From CAYPPG01 sp964412555 (GTDB lineage: Bacteria > Hinthialibacterota > Hinthialibacteria > Hinthialibacterales > Hinthialibacteraceae): 64,000 nucleotides of DNA. The notes beneath the pieces were generated by a model. It saw only the letters and a list, made by a program, of their open reading frames with translations, was not told the DNA's origin and did not search any database. The stretch lies in contig CAYPPG010000024.1 in NCBI GenBank assembly GCA_964412555.1, forward strand, positions 1-64,000, read 5' to 3'. The position numbers and the translations under genes are program-made. The first letter of the stretch is position 1; each line of letters starts with the position of its first letter. Of this stretch, positions 7,908 through 16,163 are shown in pieces.

Positions 7908-9809
7908 TTAGGAGGTAATAAGGTAAGCACCGTATTCTGCAACCGGCGGAATCGGGATTTTCGTTCCAGGGAAATAAAGTTGTTGAGTAAATGGCTGGCC
8001 GGAAAGATTCAGCAAGACTGACACTTTTTCGTTGTCTTTAAGGATTTGGACTAAAACAAGTCCTTCATAGACCGGCTCGCAAATCAGGGATGAGTTTGGC
8101 CCGGCATAACCAAGCCAGCAAAATTCACTTTGAAAATGAATGCGGAGACGCAATGTGTCCAGATAAACGTCGGTTTTCGGCATAACGGAGGGTAGAATGA
8201 TTCGTGCTGCGGAATTGTAGAATGTGATCATGTTGTTATTGACGTTTTCGATTTCCGCGCAGGTTTTTAAATGATGGGCTAAATCGATTTGACCGCCCTC
8301 ATGAAGGCTGCGATACACCACTACTGTTGTATCGGTGGAAAACAAATAGGCGGTATATAAATCTCCTTGGGAATGAATCAATGCAATCGCTTCATTCTCC
8401 AAAGAGGTGATTTTGTAGGGAAGGGGAGTTATATTCCAGGGGGCATCCATAAGATGAGAAGCGAATCCATACCCTTTGACTGTAGACTGGACATTTTTCG
8501 AGGGAAATATCAAAGGCGGCTCACCTTGATAAGACCAGGTTTGGAGTCCTTTCAACGGTTTTCTCCCTCGAAGCGTGACAGAAGTTTGATAATTGCGTCC
8601 CACTAGGTAATAGAGGGAGTGGTCGCTTTTGTAGAGTTGGGCATAAGGTTTATAAGGAATAGTTTCAAGTTGTTCGGGACGAATGTGATACTGGCATCCC
8701 GATAAAAAATACCAACCGCCATGATCGGTTACAAAACCAGGTTCCATATCCATAAGGGCTTCCAAATAACGAGTCGCGATTTGTTGAAATGAGGGATCGC
8801 GATTGGCGTAAAATGTGAGCACTCCTAATACCCGGGATACTCTCTTGCCATCCATCAACCATTGCCGCGTTGTCATGCCTTCAAGTGGAACCGCGTGAAA
8901 AGTAAACAGGCGTGTATACCATTCCAAAGAGCGGATCAAGATTGCATCCAACTCTGTGTTTCCGGTCATAAGACGATAGAGAAAAAGGTATTGCAAGGAA
9001 ATGGTGGAATACCCCAAATCGGGTCCTGGACCTTCCCTTATTTCGCCATTTTCGGCAAAAATCCGTTTTACCCACTGAAAAACTCGTTCTGCTTCGAGAC
9101 GATATTGCTCCTCGCCGGTAAAACGAGAACAAAGGGCCATTACCCCACACCATACCATTCCTCGGTTGCTAAGCGAACTTTGCTCGTGGGTACTGAGATA
9201 ATGAATCCCGCGCTCAAGCATGTCTCTGTACTTTTTCTGTTGTGCAGGAGACATCTTCGATTGAATCAATGTATAGGCATTGAGCAAGGGTTCCAACCGC
9301 CAGGCCATTTCATGAGTTCCCCATACACTGCTGTAATGAATGGGAGAAAACACAAATTCTCCTTCTTCTGTTTGATGGTTGGAAAAAGCGCGAAAGATGG
9401 AGAGGATCGAATTCAGCAGTTCTTTACTTTGAAACCATTTTGATTGTTGAATCGTGTAGGCATAGGCCATTGCTCCGGCAAGTTCAGCGGTTTTGCGGGA
9501 TTGACCGTAGGACCAAAGATAGCGAGGTTCCTCGGCCTGAGTTCGTCTCTCTGGATAGGTAAGCGAACCGAAATCCGCCCATTCCGCCGTTGCATTTTCG
9601 GGAATATCGGGTTGAATCAAGCCGGCTTGCAGATCGAAACGTTGGAGCACCAACTCGATGTCTCTATCTAAAAAGGCGATATATAATTCTGCGATCCTGG
9701 AATCATTCGGTTCAATGGTAAGCGGGAATGGATCGCTTGCTGCAGAGACAATTCTATGCATCGAACAAGTGTATAGTAATGATGCAATAATAAACAATAA
9801 ACGTATCAT
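7908..9809 (-). CDS. Secreted alpha-toroid/beta-sandwich protein, lyase-like
   Basis: A 633-residue exported protein. Residues 1-25 (MIRLLFIIASLLYTC...VSAASD) are a signal peptide, so ATG 9809 is chosen; the open frame extends to an ATG at 9971, but that start would leave only 19 nt to the divergent gene and bury the signal peptide. Residues about 30-380 are helical with repeats of aromatic/His motifs (SYGQSRKTAELAGAMAYAY, HYSSVWGTHEMAWRLEPLL, WCGVMALCSRF), consistent with an (alpha/alpha)6 toroid. The C-terminal half is beta-rich, with GGWYFLSGCQYHIRPEQ and YKSDHSLYYLVG. This layout recalls heparinase II/III and alginate or hyaluronate lyases, but I cannot place it in a named family. No catalytic residues are assigned with confidence. 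Confidence 0.6.
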   Translation of the reverse strand: MIRLLFIIASLLYTCSMHRIVSAASDPFPLTIEPNDSRIAELYIAFLDRDIELVLQRFDLQAGLIQPDIPENATAEWADFGSLTYPERRTQAEEPRYLWSYGQSRKTAELAGAMAYAYTIQQSKWFQSKELLNSILSIFRAFSNHQTEEGEFVFSPIHYSSVWGTHEMAWRLEPLLNAYTLIQSKMSPAQQKKYRDMLERGIHYLSTHEQSSLSNRGMVWCGVMALCSRFTGEEQYRLEAERVFQWVKRIFAENGEIREGPGPDLGYSTISLQYLFLYRLMTGNTELDAILIRSLEWYTRLFTFHAVPLEGMTTRQWLMDGKRVSRVLGVLTFYANRDPSFQQIATRYLEALMDMEPGFVTDHGGWYFLSGCQYHIRPEQLETIPYKPYAQLYKSDHSLYYLVGRNYQTSVTLRGRKPLKGLQTWSYQGEPPLIFPSKNVQSTVKGYGFASHLMDAPWNITPLPYKITSLENEAIALIHSQGDLYTAYLFSTDTTVVVYRSLHEGGQIDLAHHLKTCAEIENVNNNMITFYNSAARIILPSVMPKTDVYLDTLRLRIHFQSEFCWLGYAGPNSSLICEPVYEGLVLVQILKDNEKVSVLLNLSGQPFTQQLYFPGTKIPIPPVAEYGAYLITS

Positions 9810-9990
9810 AAGGAAACCCAACTCTGTATGAAGAATGAGGACGATTCCTCGGAAATATTCCGAAAACGCCGATTCGTCTCTTCGCTCAATCCGAAAATTC
9901 GATAAAAATGCACATGGAGCCATTCCGAAAAACAAAGTTCGTTCTATATACATAAGTGTAATGAAATCCATTATAACAGGTCAATGAGTT

Positions 9991-11115
9991 ATGGTCAGGT
10001 TTTGGAAAAAAATCTTTGCGGGAAATGAGGAACATCCCGAAACACAGCCGGTTGATGAACCAAAAGAAATTCAATTGCAGAGTCCGCGTACACTATTGAT
10101 TTGGATCGATCCAACCAAAGAGAATCAGATCGCACGTCATATTCGTGCACTTGCGCTCATCGAAGCGTTTCGGCGTGTTGAAGTAGAAACAATTCTTTTG
10201 CCTTCTGCGAGCCGAGATTATTTTCGAGAGGATTTTCAATGCCATCAAGTGAGGTGGCTGGAAAACGTCTCGGAGATTTCGGCTTTATCCATACAGGATG
10301 TCATTCAGAAAGAAAAACCTAACATGACACTCGCAGATATCGGGCGAACTTCTTTTGCAAGAATCTTCGCCGAAATTCGCCGGCAAACATTCTTGGTCTC
10401 TATCGGGGAAAAATTAGAAGAAATATTTTTTTCTGCGAATGCGGTTTTATTACCGGAGATCATTCTTACCCCGAATTTCGAAACGCTTTCTCTTTCCCCC
10501 AGTCGTTTGGGAAGATGTATTCATGGAGAACGATATCTGCCTTTACCGTCGTCTTATACCGAGAGAGCCGCTAAAGAGGAAATGTCGGCGAATCCACTCG
10601 TTTTTTTACTTTCGAGTCGGTTCTTTACAGATAAAATGTTCTCCTTGATAAAACAACTCCACACCAATGTTCAATCAAAATTGTTGATAATATATGACGC
10701 AAAGGAATCGGAATTCAACCACTGGAAAGAGGATTTACTTGGTGTCGAGTTTGTTTCTCTTCACGAATCGGTGGAGAAACGGTTACAAACATTGAACCAG
10801 GCACGAATGGGAATTCTCCCATTTTCTTCGCCGTCCTATGAATTGATGGCGCTAGGCAAACCGACCCTTTTATTGGCTCATTCAAAAGAGGAAAAGGAAC
10901 TTGGTCAACTGTTTGCTGAAAAAGGAATCGCGAAAGTTATTTCAATGGAAACGGAGCAATACATTGATTCCGCGCTTCAAATCGCTCAGGAATTATGGGA
11001 AAACGATTCTCTACGAGAAACAATCGGGACAACGGCGGAACAATTTTTTCCGAAGGATGGCGCTAAACAAGTAGTGGAGGAATTGATCTTCAGATTTTCG
11101 CGCTCCATTCGCTAA
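9991..11115 (+). CDS. PseG/SpsG-like GT-B fold protein
   Basis: A 374-residue cytoplasmic protein. After a charged 30-residue N-terminus it shows two Rossmann-like halves. The second contains a nucleotide-sugar-binding-like region near residues 270-300: MGILPFSSPSYELMALGKP, followed by LGQLFAEKGIAKVIS. That block resembles PseG, the UDP-2,4-diacetamido-sugar hydrolase of pseudaminic acid synthesis, and related GT-B glycosyltransferases. The N-terminal half contains IARHIRALALIEAF, similar to the start of PseG-like proteins. No other pseudaminic acid genes are next to it, but a flagellar operon lies 2.3 kb away, so flagellin glycosylation is possible. Start ATG 9991 has only a weak ribosome-binding site. 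Family-level fold call only. Confidence 0.5.
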   Translation: MVRFWKKIFAGNEEHPETQPVDEPKEIQLQSPRTLLIWIDPTKENQIARHIRALALIEAFRRVEVETILLPSASRDYFREDFQCHQVRWLENVSEISALSIQDVIQKEKPNMTLADIGRTSFARIFAEIRRQTFLVSIGEKLEEIFFSANAVLLPEIILTPNFETLSLSPSRLGRCIHGERYLPLPSSYTERAAKEEMSANPLVFLLSSRFFTDKMFSLIKQLHTNVQSKLLIIYDAKESEFNHWKEDLLGVEFVSLHESVEKRLQTLNQARMGILPFSSPSYELMALGKPTLLLAHSKEEKELGQLFAEKGIAKVISMETEQYIDSALQIAQELWENDSLRETIGTTAEQFFPKDGAKQVVEELIFRFSRSIR

Positions 11116-11156
11116 CAATATCGCTAGGGGGTATGAAAAAAGCGGTATTGGTTGTG

Positions 11157-12200
11157 CTATTCAAAAATCCATAATCTACCAATGATTTTCTGTTCTCCAT
11201 CCAAAATCGGAGTCGTCCGGCAGGATTTTTTATCCTCTTTATTTCCAATGTTTTTAAGTTCGAATTTGATGGTGGAATGAGGTTCTTTGTCCAGAGAAGC
11301 GCAGGTTTTGTTCCATTCGTCGGTTGGAGCCGTATGGTATTGTCCAAGAAAATTATACCATTCTGTTTTGGAAAGACCTTCTATATCTTCTTTTTTCGTG
11401 TTGAACATGTTACAAAATCGACCATTTGCGGTTGTGACGATTCCCGATCGGTCTGTAATCACAATTCCTTCTGACATTTGTTGGAGGACAGCGGAAAAAC
11501 GACGATTGTGCGACTCCAATTCCGTAGTCCGATCACCGAGGGAGAGCAATGCTTCCTGTAGTTCAGTGGTGCGATCCTGTAATTCCAAATTGGATTCTTC
11601 CAATTGTTGTTTTAATTCCAAAAGCTGCTTGTTTGTTTGGGCGAGTTCTTGATTCTTTTCTTCGAAAAGAGAAAGAGTTTGCATCAAATTCAAATTTTGT
11701 ATGCGAAGTTCTTCCGATAGAGTGGGATTTTTGCGTGATGAAAATTTCTGTTGAAGAAAACTGACTAGATTTCGAGCCAAATTCTTGGATGGCTGGGGTT
11801 TTCTTTTAATCAATCGGATAGTTGTGCCTATTCCTTGTTCTGGCTCGGACTCGATTTCAATATCGTCCATTAACCGCTTCATCGCGGCAATGCCTTTCAA
11901 GGCGGTGGATTTGCCTGTGCCGGATTCCAAGAGTTCTTCTTTCTTTTCATCCGGAATTCCCGGCCCTCTATCCTGTCCTTCCACTTGAAGAGATAAGGAA
12001 TCCCCTTCCGTCATGATCGAGAAAGTAATGGTTCCACCATTGCCGTGTTCCAGGATATTCTTTCCCAATTCAAAGATGGAGGTGGCGACTTGCAATTGTT
12101 GCGTGACTCCAAACCCTAATTCTTCACAAATCACACGGGCACGGTCACGAGTCGCGATGATATCTTTTTCTTCTTGGATTTCTTGTGTGTAGATTTCCAT
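11157..12200 (-). CDS. RsbT-like histidine-kinase-type ATPase with coiled coil and PAS domain
   Basis: A 347-residue cytoplasmic regulator. Residues about 5-130 form an RsbT/RsbW-type ATPase. The N-box is ELGKNILEHGNGGTI, close to the form in RsbT, and the G-boxes are DRGPGIPD and GTGKSTALKGIAAM. Residues about 155-235 are a heptad-rich coiled coil (QNLNLMQTLSLFEEKNQELAQ and following). Residues about 235-345 form a PAS domain (MSEGIVITDRSGIVTTANGRF). No His phosphoacceptor domain is present, so this is a partner-switching protein rather than a sensor kinase. It follows the lipoprotein gene by 29 nt and is likely co-transcribed with it. TTG 12212 is an alternative start. Likely role: serine/threonine phosphorylation of an STAS antagonist, which is not in the window. 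Confidence 0.75.
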   Translation of the reverse strand: MEIYTQEIQEEKDIIATRDRARVICEELGFGVTQQLQVATSIFELGKNILEHGNGGTITFSIMTEGDSLSLQVEGQDRGPGIPDEKKEELLESGTGKSTALKGIAAMKRLMDDIEIESEPEQGIGTTIRLIKRKPQPSKNLARNLVSFLQQKFSSRKNPTLSEELRIQNLNLMQTLSLFEEKNQELAQTNKQLLELKQQLEESNLELQDRTTELQEALLSLGDRTTELESHNRRFSAVLQQMSEGIVITDRSGIVTTANGRFCNMFNTKKEDIEGLSKTEWYNFLGQYHTAPTDEWNKTCASLDKEPHSTIKFELKNIGNKEDKKSCRTTPILDGEQKIIGRLWIFE

Positions 12201-12229
12201 TGTCGAGTCCAATCGTGAAGGATCGTAAT

Positions 12230-12862
12230 TTAGGGAGTCGCCGGAGATATCTCCGGTGGGGCTGTTTGGATTCCATCCGCAGAAGGAATGGACAGTTCCG
12301 GTGTGACTTCCTGAATGTAGGAACCAAAGCGTTCGCTCTCGGGGGGAAGTGCGGTTTCTTCTTCGGATGATTCTTCCCCTACAAATACGAAACTCGGGCC
12401 GGCTTCTTCTTCCGTCTCTTCCGGTTTTTCTCCTAGATAAAAGACTGCTTGACCCAAAGGTTCATGATCCGCAAAAATCGTTGCTCTCCATTCGCCTTCT
12501 CCCCCAAGTTTCATTAAACGGTCCATATCGTAAAAAATGCCAAGGATGTTTTCATTCGGATATTTAACTTTATCAGTAGTAACGACAGTTCGAAGAGGAT
12601 TGGTCAATTCATAGATCAGATACTTTGTTTGATCTTCCGGAGAAAACCGGGCAACGACGACGACTTTATCATCTTCTTCCGGAAGAAATTGATCCGTTAT
12701 CCCCACCCATCGTTTATCCGCTGTAAGTCCTTTGCAGGTAAATACATCCCGGCTCAGTACATCTGCAGGCCGGATTGCTATGTTCCTGGAAGTGGAACAT
12801 GAATATAATACTGCACAAAGACCAATCACAATACTGAGTTCTATCAATTGCTTTGATGACAT
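12230..12862 (-). CDS. Lipoprotein of unknown function
   Basis: A 210-residue protein with a type II signal peptide: a hydrophobic stretch (ELSIVIGLCAVLYS) ending in the lipobox LYSC, giving lipidated C22. The mature part has about 120 residues of mixed alpha/beta sequence (YLIYELTNPLRTVVTTDKV, GIFYDMDRLMKLGGEGEWRATIFAD), then an acidic, Pro/Glu-rich low-complexity tail from about residue 148. AAGGAAAGGAA precedes ATG 12862. I do not recognise a family. It is first in an apparent two-gene operon with the RsbT-like/PAS regulator, so an envelope-linked input to that regulator is conceivable but unsupported beyond adjacency. Confidence 0.7.
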   Translation of the reverse strand: MSSKQLIELSIVIGLCAVLYSCSTSRNIAIRPADVLSRDVFTCKGLTADKRWVGITDQFLPEEDDKVVVVARFSPEDQTKYLIYELTNPLRTVVTTDKVKYPNENILGIFYDMDRLMKLGGEGEWRATIFADHEPLGQAVFYLGEKPEETEEEAGPSFVFVGEESSEEETALPPESERFGSYIQEVTPELSIPSADGIQTAPPEISPATP

Positions 12863-12892
12863 GAGAATTCCTTTCCTTGTCGAACGATTTGT

Positions 12893-12922
12893 ATTCTATC
12901 CAATGGACATAAGGATGGTCAA
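12893..12922 (-). promoter_or_regulatory. Sigma70-type promoter for the lipoprotein operon
   Basis: On the minus strand TTGACC (12917-12922) and TAGAAT (12893-12898) are separated by 18 nt. The predicted start of transcription is about 25 nt upstream of ATG 12862. Pattern match only. Confidence 0.55.
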
Positions 12923-13330
12923 GCGATCTCTTACATGATTTTTGGAACGCTTATTGCTTGATATAAAAATATGAAATCAACAAAATTTTCGCATCAACTG
13001 GTTTTTACCGAATGGTTTTTTTAAAGGATTCAATTTAGATACACGATTGAATACCTCCTTTTTGTGAAAATGCAAGAGGGAACCGAAGAAAGAACGATTG
13101 GATTCATAGTGGCATTTTCATGATTGAATGAGAGTTCTCCTCGCGTAAATCTATATGCTTGTGGAGGAGTCGCTTCTTTAAAAAACGTATAGTTGTGAAT
13201 GATAGTTATCCATGTTTTCAGGTAGTGACTATGCGTCTTTGTTTTCAAAATTCATGAACGCAGGCTTGAAAGCTTGATGATTTTACAAAAGTATTTTCTT
13301 TCTCTTGGGTGCACGATGGGAAAAAAATGC
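12923..13330. other. Intergenic region between divergent transcription units
   Basis: About 400 nt separate the promoter of the minus-strand lipoprotein unit from that of the plus-strand flagellar operon. The stretch is AT-rich. The only open frame (13030-13248, minus strand) would start at TTG without a ribosome-binding site and has no recognisable protein features. I see no RNA gene or long repeat here; regulatory sites for the flagellar operon would be expected in its right-hand part. Confidence 0.5.
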
Positions 13331-13360
13331 TTGACAAGGAAAATTTTAACCATCTATAAT
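13331..13360 (+). promoter_or_regulatory. Promoter of the flagellar operon
   Basis: Consensus TTGACA (13331-13336), 18-nt spacer and consensus TATAAT (13355-13360), about 50 nt upstream of fliL ATG 13410. This is a housekeeping-type promoter; no sigma28- or sigma54-type element is visible, suggesting the export operon is transcribed by the main sigma factor. Confidence 0.8.
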
Positions 13361-13409
13361 GTATTTTATCTGTTAGAGTTGTGATCCATACATTAAGGAG
13401 ATTTGTAAA

Positions 13410-13937
13410 ATGGGTGATCCTAAAGATCAAGGGCAGGTCGAAGCGCAAGAGGAGCAGAAGCCTAAAAGTAAACTGCCGATAATTCTTGGCATATTCGTCG
13501 TGCTGCTGGGAATCATCGGATTTATCGGAATGCAAATGTTCGGAGGCTCCGATGAAGAAAGTCCTTTACCGACCAAAATATTGGATGAACCAGGCTATGT
13601 CTTTGATTTTCCTGAGCCTTTTACTGTCAATTTAGCCCCCCCGGATAGCGACCGGCTTTTGACTTGTTCTATTTCACTGGAAATTAAACCAAGAGGAAAT
13701 AATTTTTCAGAACAAGAAGCGTTGGAAGAAATGGGCATCGATACCGATAGTAAAAAAACAAAGATGTCTCGCATAAAGGATTTGATTTTAGAAATTCTGA
13801 AAACAAAAAATGCCACCGATACCAAAAGTATCGAAGGCATGGATAAAATCAAAACGGAAATCAAGACTCAATTGAACCTTGAACTGCAGAAAGCAGAGAT
13901 TCTTCGTGTGAATTTGACGCAAATGGTTGTTTCTTGA
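13410..13937 (+). CDS. fliL: Flagellar basal body-associated protein FliL
   Basis: A 175-residue single-pass membrane protein. A charged cytoplasmic N-terminus (about 1-21) precedes one transmembrane helix (LPIILGIFVVLLGIIGFIGM, about 22-42). The periplasmic FliL domain starts near FPEPFTVNLAPPDSDRLLTCSISLE. The C-terminal part, TEIKTQLNLELQKAEILRVNLTQMVVS, matches the family's stomatin-like end with a final short strand. A region around residues 100-120 (MGIDTDSKKTKMSRIKDLI) is typical for the regulatory loop. FliL sits around the stator and modulates motor torque. AAGGAG lies 9 nt before the ATG. First gene of the flagellar operon; 102 nt separate it from fliM. Confidence 0.9.
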   Translation: MGDPKDQGQVEAQEEQKPKSKLPIILGIFVVLLGIIGFIGMQMFGGSDEESPLPTKILDEPGYVFDFPEPFTVNLAPPDSDRLLTCSISLEIKPRGNNFSEQEALEEMGIDTDSKKTKMSRIKDLILEILKTKNATDTKSIEGMDKIKTEIKTQLNLELQKAEILRVNLTQMVVS

Positions 13938-14039
13938 TTCGCTATTACGCCGAAATGCCGCTGTTTTGGCAGCAAGTTTGAAATATCGGTAGTATGCCAG
14001 CGTGTTGTTACACCGTAAGAAAAGAAATGAGTTTGAATT

Positions 14040-15035
14040 ATGGCGGATATCCTCTCTCAGTCTGAAATTGATGCCCTGCTTTCCGCATTCGCCACCGGTG
14101 AGGGACCGGCGGATGTCGATATGGAGGAGGAAGGAAAAGTTCGGGAAGTCAAAGTCTATGACTTCAATCATCCCGACCGTTTTTCGAAAGATCAGATTCG
14201 CACTATGCACAATTTGCATGATCATTTTGCACGAGTCTTTTCGATTTCCTTATCCGCTTTCATGCGTACGATTGTCGAAGTCAAACTGGTTTCCGTGGAT
14301 CAAATTTCTTACGAAGAATTCATTCGATCTATTCCGAATCCTACCTATATCTGCATCATTAACATGGATCCTCTTGATGGAAAAGCATTGATGGAATTGT
14401 CGCCTACCCTTTCTTTTCCGTTAGTCGACCGGTTGATGGGTGGGCGAGGAAATGTTTTCAAGAAGAATCGTGAACTGACGGAAATTGAACAAACAATCAT
14501 CGAAAAAGTATTATATCGAGCCTTTGATATGCTTCACGAAGCCTGGGCAACGGTCATTCCGTTGAATCTTTCGCTTGAACAATCGGAAACCAATCCTCAG
14601 TTGTTGATGCAATTGTATTATCCTTCCGAAATGGTGATTTTGATGACATTCGAAGTGACCATGCAGGAAATCTCAGGTACTCTATCCTTCTGTATTCCTT
14701 ATCCGACCTTGGAGCCGATTGCTCCTGATTTGTCCAGTACTTCATGGTATGCGGCGGAGAAAAAAGATCTATCCGAAGAAGATAACAAAATGCTGATTGA
14801 TCGTCTCCGGCGTGTGGATTTACCGCTAATCGCTTATGTTGGGAAAGCCAATATTTCGCTTCGTGAACTTCTGGAATTGAATCGTGGAGATGTGGTACAA
14901 CTGAATACTCGCGTCGATGAAGAATTTGTCGTCCGGATTGGGAATGAATACCGGTATTTTGCTAAACCGGGTGTTCATCGCAAACGAAATGCCGTGAAAA
15001 TTACACGTATCATTGAAGGGCCGGATGATGTGTAA
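14040..15035 (+). CDS. fliM: Flagellar motor switch protein FliM
   Basis: A 331-residue C-ring protein of normal family length. The N-terminal CheY-P-binding peptide is intact (ILSQSEIDALL, residues 4-14). The middle CheC-like domain runs from about residue 45 to 230, including HNLHDHFARVFSISLSAFMRT and the GGRGN loop (MGGRGNVFKKNRELTEIEQ). The C-terminal SpoA domain, about 245-325, contains LRELLELNRGDVVQLNTRVDEEFVVRIGN. It binds phosphorylated CheY and transmits the switching signal to FliG. The following gene encodes FliY, as in Bacillus- and Thermotoga-type motors. The ribosome-binding site is weak (GAG about 10 nt upstream). Confidence 0.95.
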   Translation: MADILSQSEIDALLSAFATGEGPADVDMEEEGKVREVKVYDFNHPDRFSKDQIRTMHNLHDHFARVFSISLSAFMRTIVEVKLVSVDQISYEEFIRSIPNPTYICIINMDPLDGKALMELSPTLSFPLVDRLMGGRGNVFKKNRELTEIEQTIIEKVLYRAFDMLHEAWATVIPLNLSLEQSETNPQLLMQLYYPSEMVILMTFEVTMQEISGTLSFCIPYPTLEPIAPDLSSTSWYAAEKKDLSEEDNKMLIDRLRRVDLPLIAYVGKANISLRELLELNRGDVVQLNTRVDEEFVVRIGNEYRYFAKPGVHRKRNAVKITRIIEGPDDV

Positions 15036-15065
15036 CGCAGAAAAGGGATTTATAGGAACGGAACC

Positions 15066-16100
15066 ATGTGTGCTGAAGCGTTAAGTCAAGATGAAATTGA
15101 TGCCCTGCTAAGGGGAGATTCGCCGCAGGAAGTTTCACAGTTGACTCCTGAGGAAGAAGATGCGATCAGTCAGTTCACCACCCTTGTCTCGGAATCTGGA
15201 AATGATGTTCTTTCCACGTTGATGGGAGAAGAGGTCAATATCAGTTTGAAAAGTTTTAAAGAAACCGATCCCTTAACCATCACGGCAGAAATACGTGGAG
15301 AGTTTGTCACTGCCGAATTGAATTACAAAGGGATGATCAATGGAAAGAGTGTTCTCATTATGGCGATAGAGAACGCTCTCAAATTGGCCACTCAAATGAC
15401 GGGAGGCGGTTCGGAAAACGATTTTGGAGACTTGGAAGAAAGTGCTTTCGGTGAAGCCATTCAAAATGTTTTTAGTTCCGCAAATACTCAACTCTCTCAA
15501 AAAATCGGTGGTGAAATCAATCTTGAATCTCCGGATACGACCACTCGGCCGGCGGATCTCGGTGAATTGATGCCAGAATCCTCGGAACGGTTGATTCAGG
15601 TCGAATATGATATCTCGTCCGCGACGGTCAGTGGGGCGCTTTATCAGATCATTCCTCGGAATTTGCTTCATTCCATTAGTTCGGCTTCGGCGGGAGGTGT
15701 TACTCCTGAGGAAGATTTGGAAGAGAAACGCGAATTTAGCTCCTCGGCCAAAACACCCGAAGTCTTATCGGCTCCTGCTCAATTTGCTCCCACCGCACCG
15801 CAGCAATTTGGAATGAGTCAGCTGGGGCCTTCGGTCGATACGGGCAACCTTGAACTGATTCTCGACATCAGTCTCGAAGTCAAGGTGGAATTGGGGCGTG
15901 CATACCGGAAAATCAAAGAGGTTCTGGAACTTGGTTCCGGTTCCGTTGTTGAATTGGATCGATTGGCGGGTGAACCTGTCGATATTCTCGTGAATGACAA
16001 ACTCTTTGCTAAAGGGGAAGTGGTAATCATCGATGAGAATTTCGGCGTTCGAATTACAGATATTTTGAGTATTCAAGAACGAATCGAAGCCTTGAAATGA
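15066..16100 (+). CDS. fliY: Flagellar motor switch protein FliY (CheC-like domain plus FliN domain)
   Basis: A 344-residue C-ring protein. It has an N-terminal CheY-binding peptide (ALSQDEIDALL), a CheC-type domain (about 28-205), a Pro/Ser-rich linker (about 215-255) and a C-terminal FliN/SpoA domain (about 262-342, with LVNDKLFAKGEVVIIDENFGVR). This architecture defines FliY rather than a short FliN. In CheC proteins each phosphatase site carries E-x-x-N. Here the first site reads Q-F-T-T and the second E-A-I-Q, the latter followed by exactly 22 residues and a Pro as in the motif, so both sites lack a key residue. FliY is probably structural, with reduced or no CheY-P phosphatase activity (inference). 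AGGAACGGAA precedes ATG 15066. Co-transcribed with fliM. Confidence 0.92.
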   Translation: MCAEALSQDEIDALLRGDSPQEVSQLTPEEEDAISQFTTLVSESGNDVLSTLMGEEVNISLKSFKETDPLTITAEIRGEFVTAELNYKGMINGKSVLIMAIENALKLATQMTGGGSENDFGDLEESAFGEAIQNVFSSANTQLSQKIGGEINLESPDTTTRPADLGELMPESSERLIQVEYDISSATVSGALYQIIPRNLLHSISSASAGGVTPEEDLEEKREFSSSAKTPEVLSAPAQFAPTAPQQFGMSQLGPSVDTGNLELILDISLEVKVELGRAYRKIKEVLELGSGSVVELDRLAGEPVDILVNDKLFAKGEVVIIDENFGVRITDILSIQERIEALK

Positions 16101-16163
16101 GAGTGGACTTTTTTTGGCTTCCATTCGCTTGGGATTGTATCATATGATATGAAGATATAGGAT

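Noticed and set aside
13030..13248. Minus-strand open frame of 72 codons in the intergenic region before the flagellar operon
   Set aside because: TTG start without ribosome-binding site, no protein-like motifs, low-complexity AT-rich composition.
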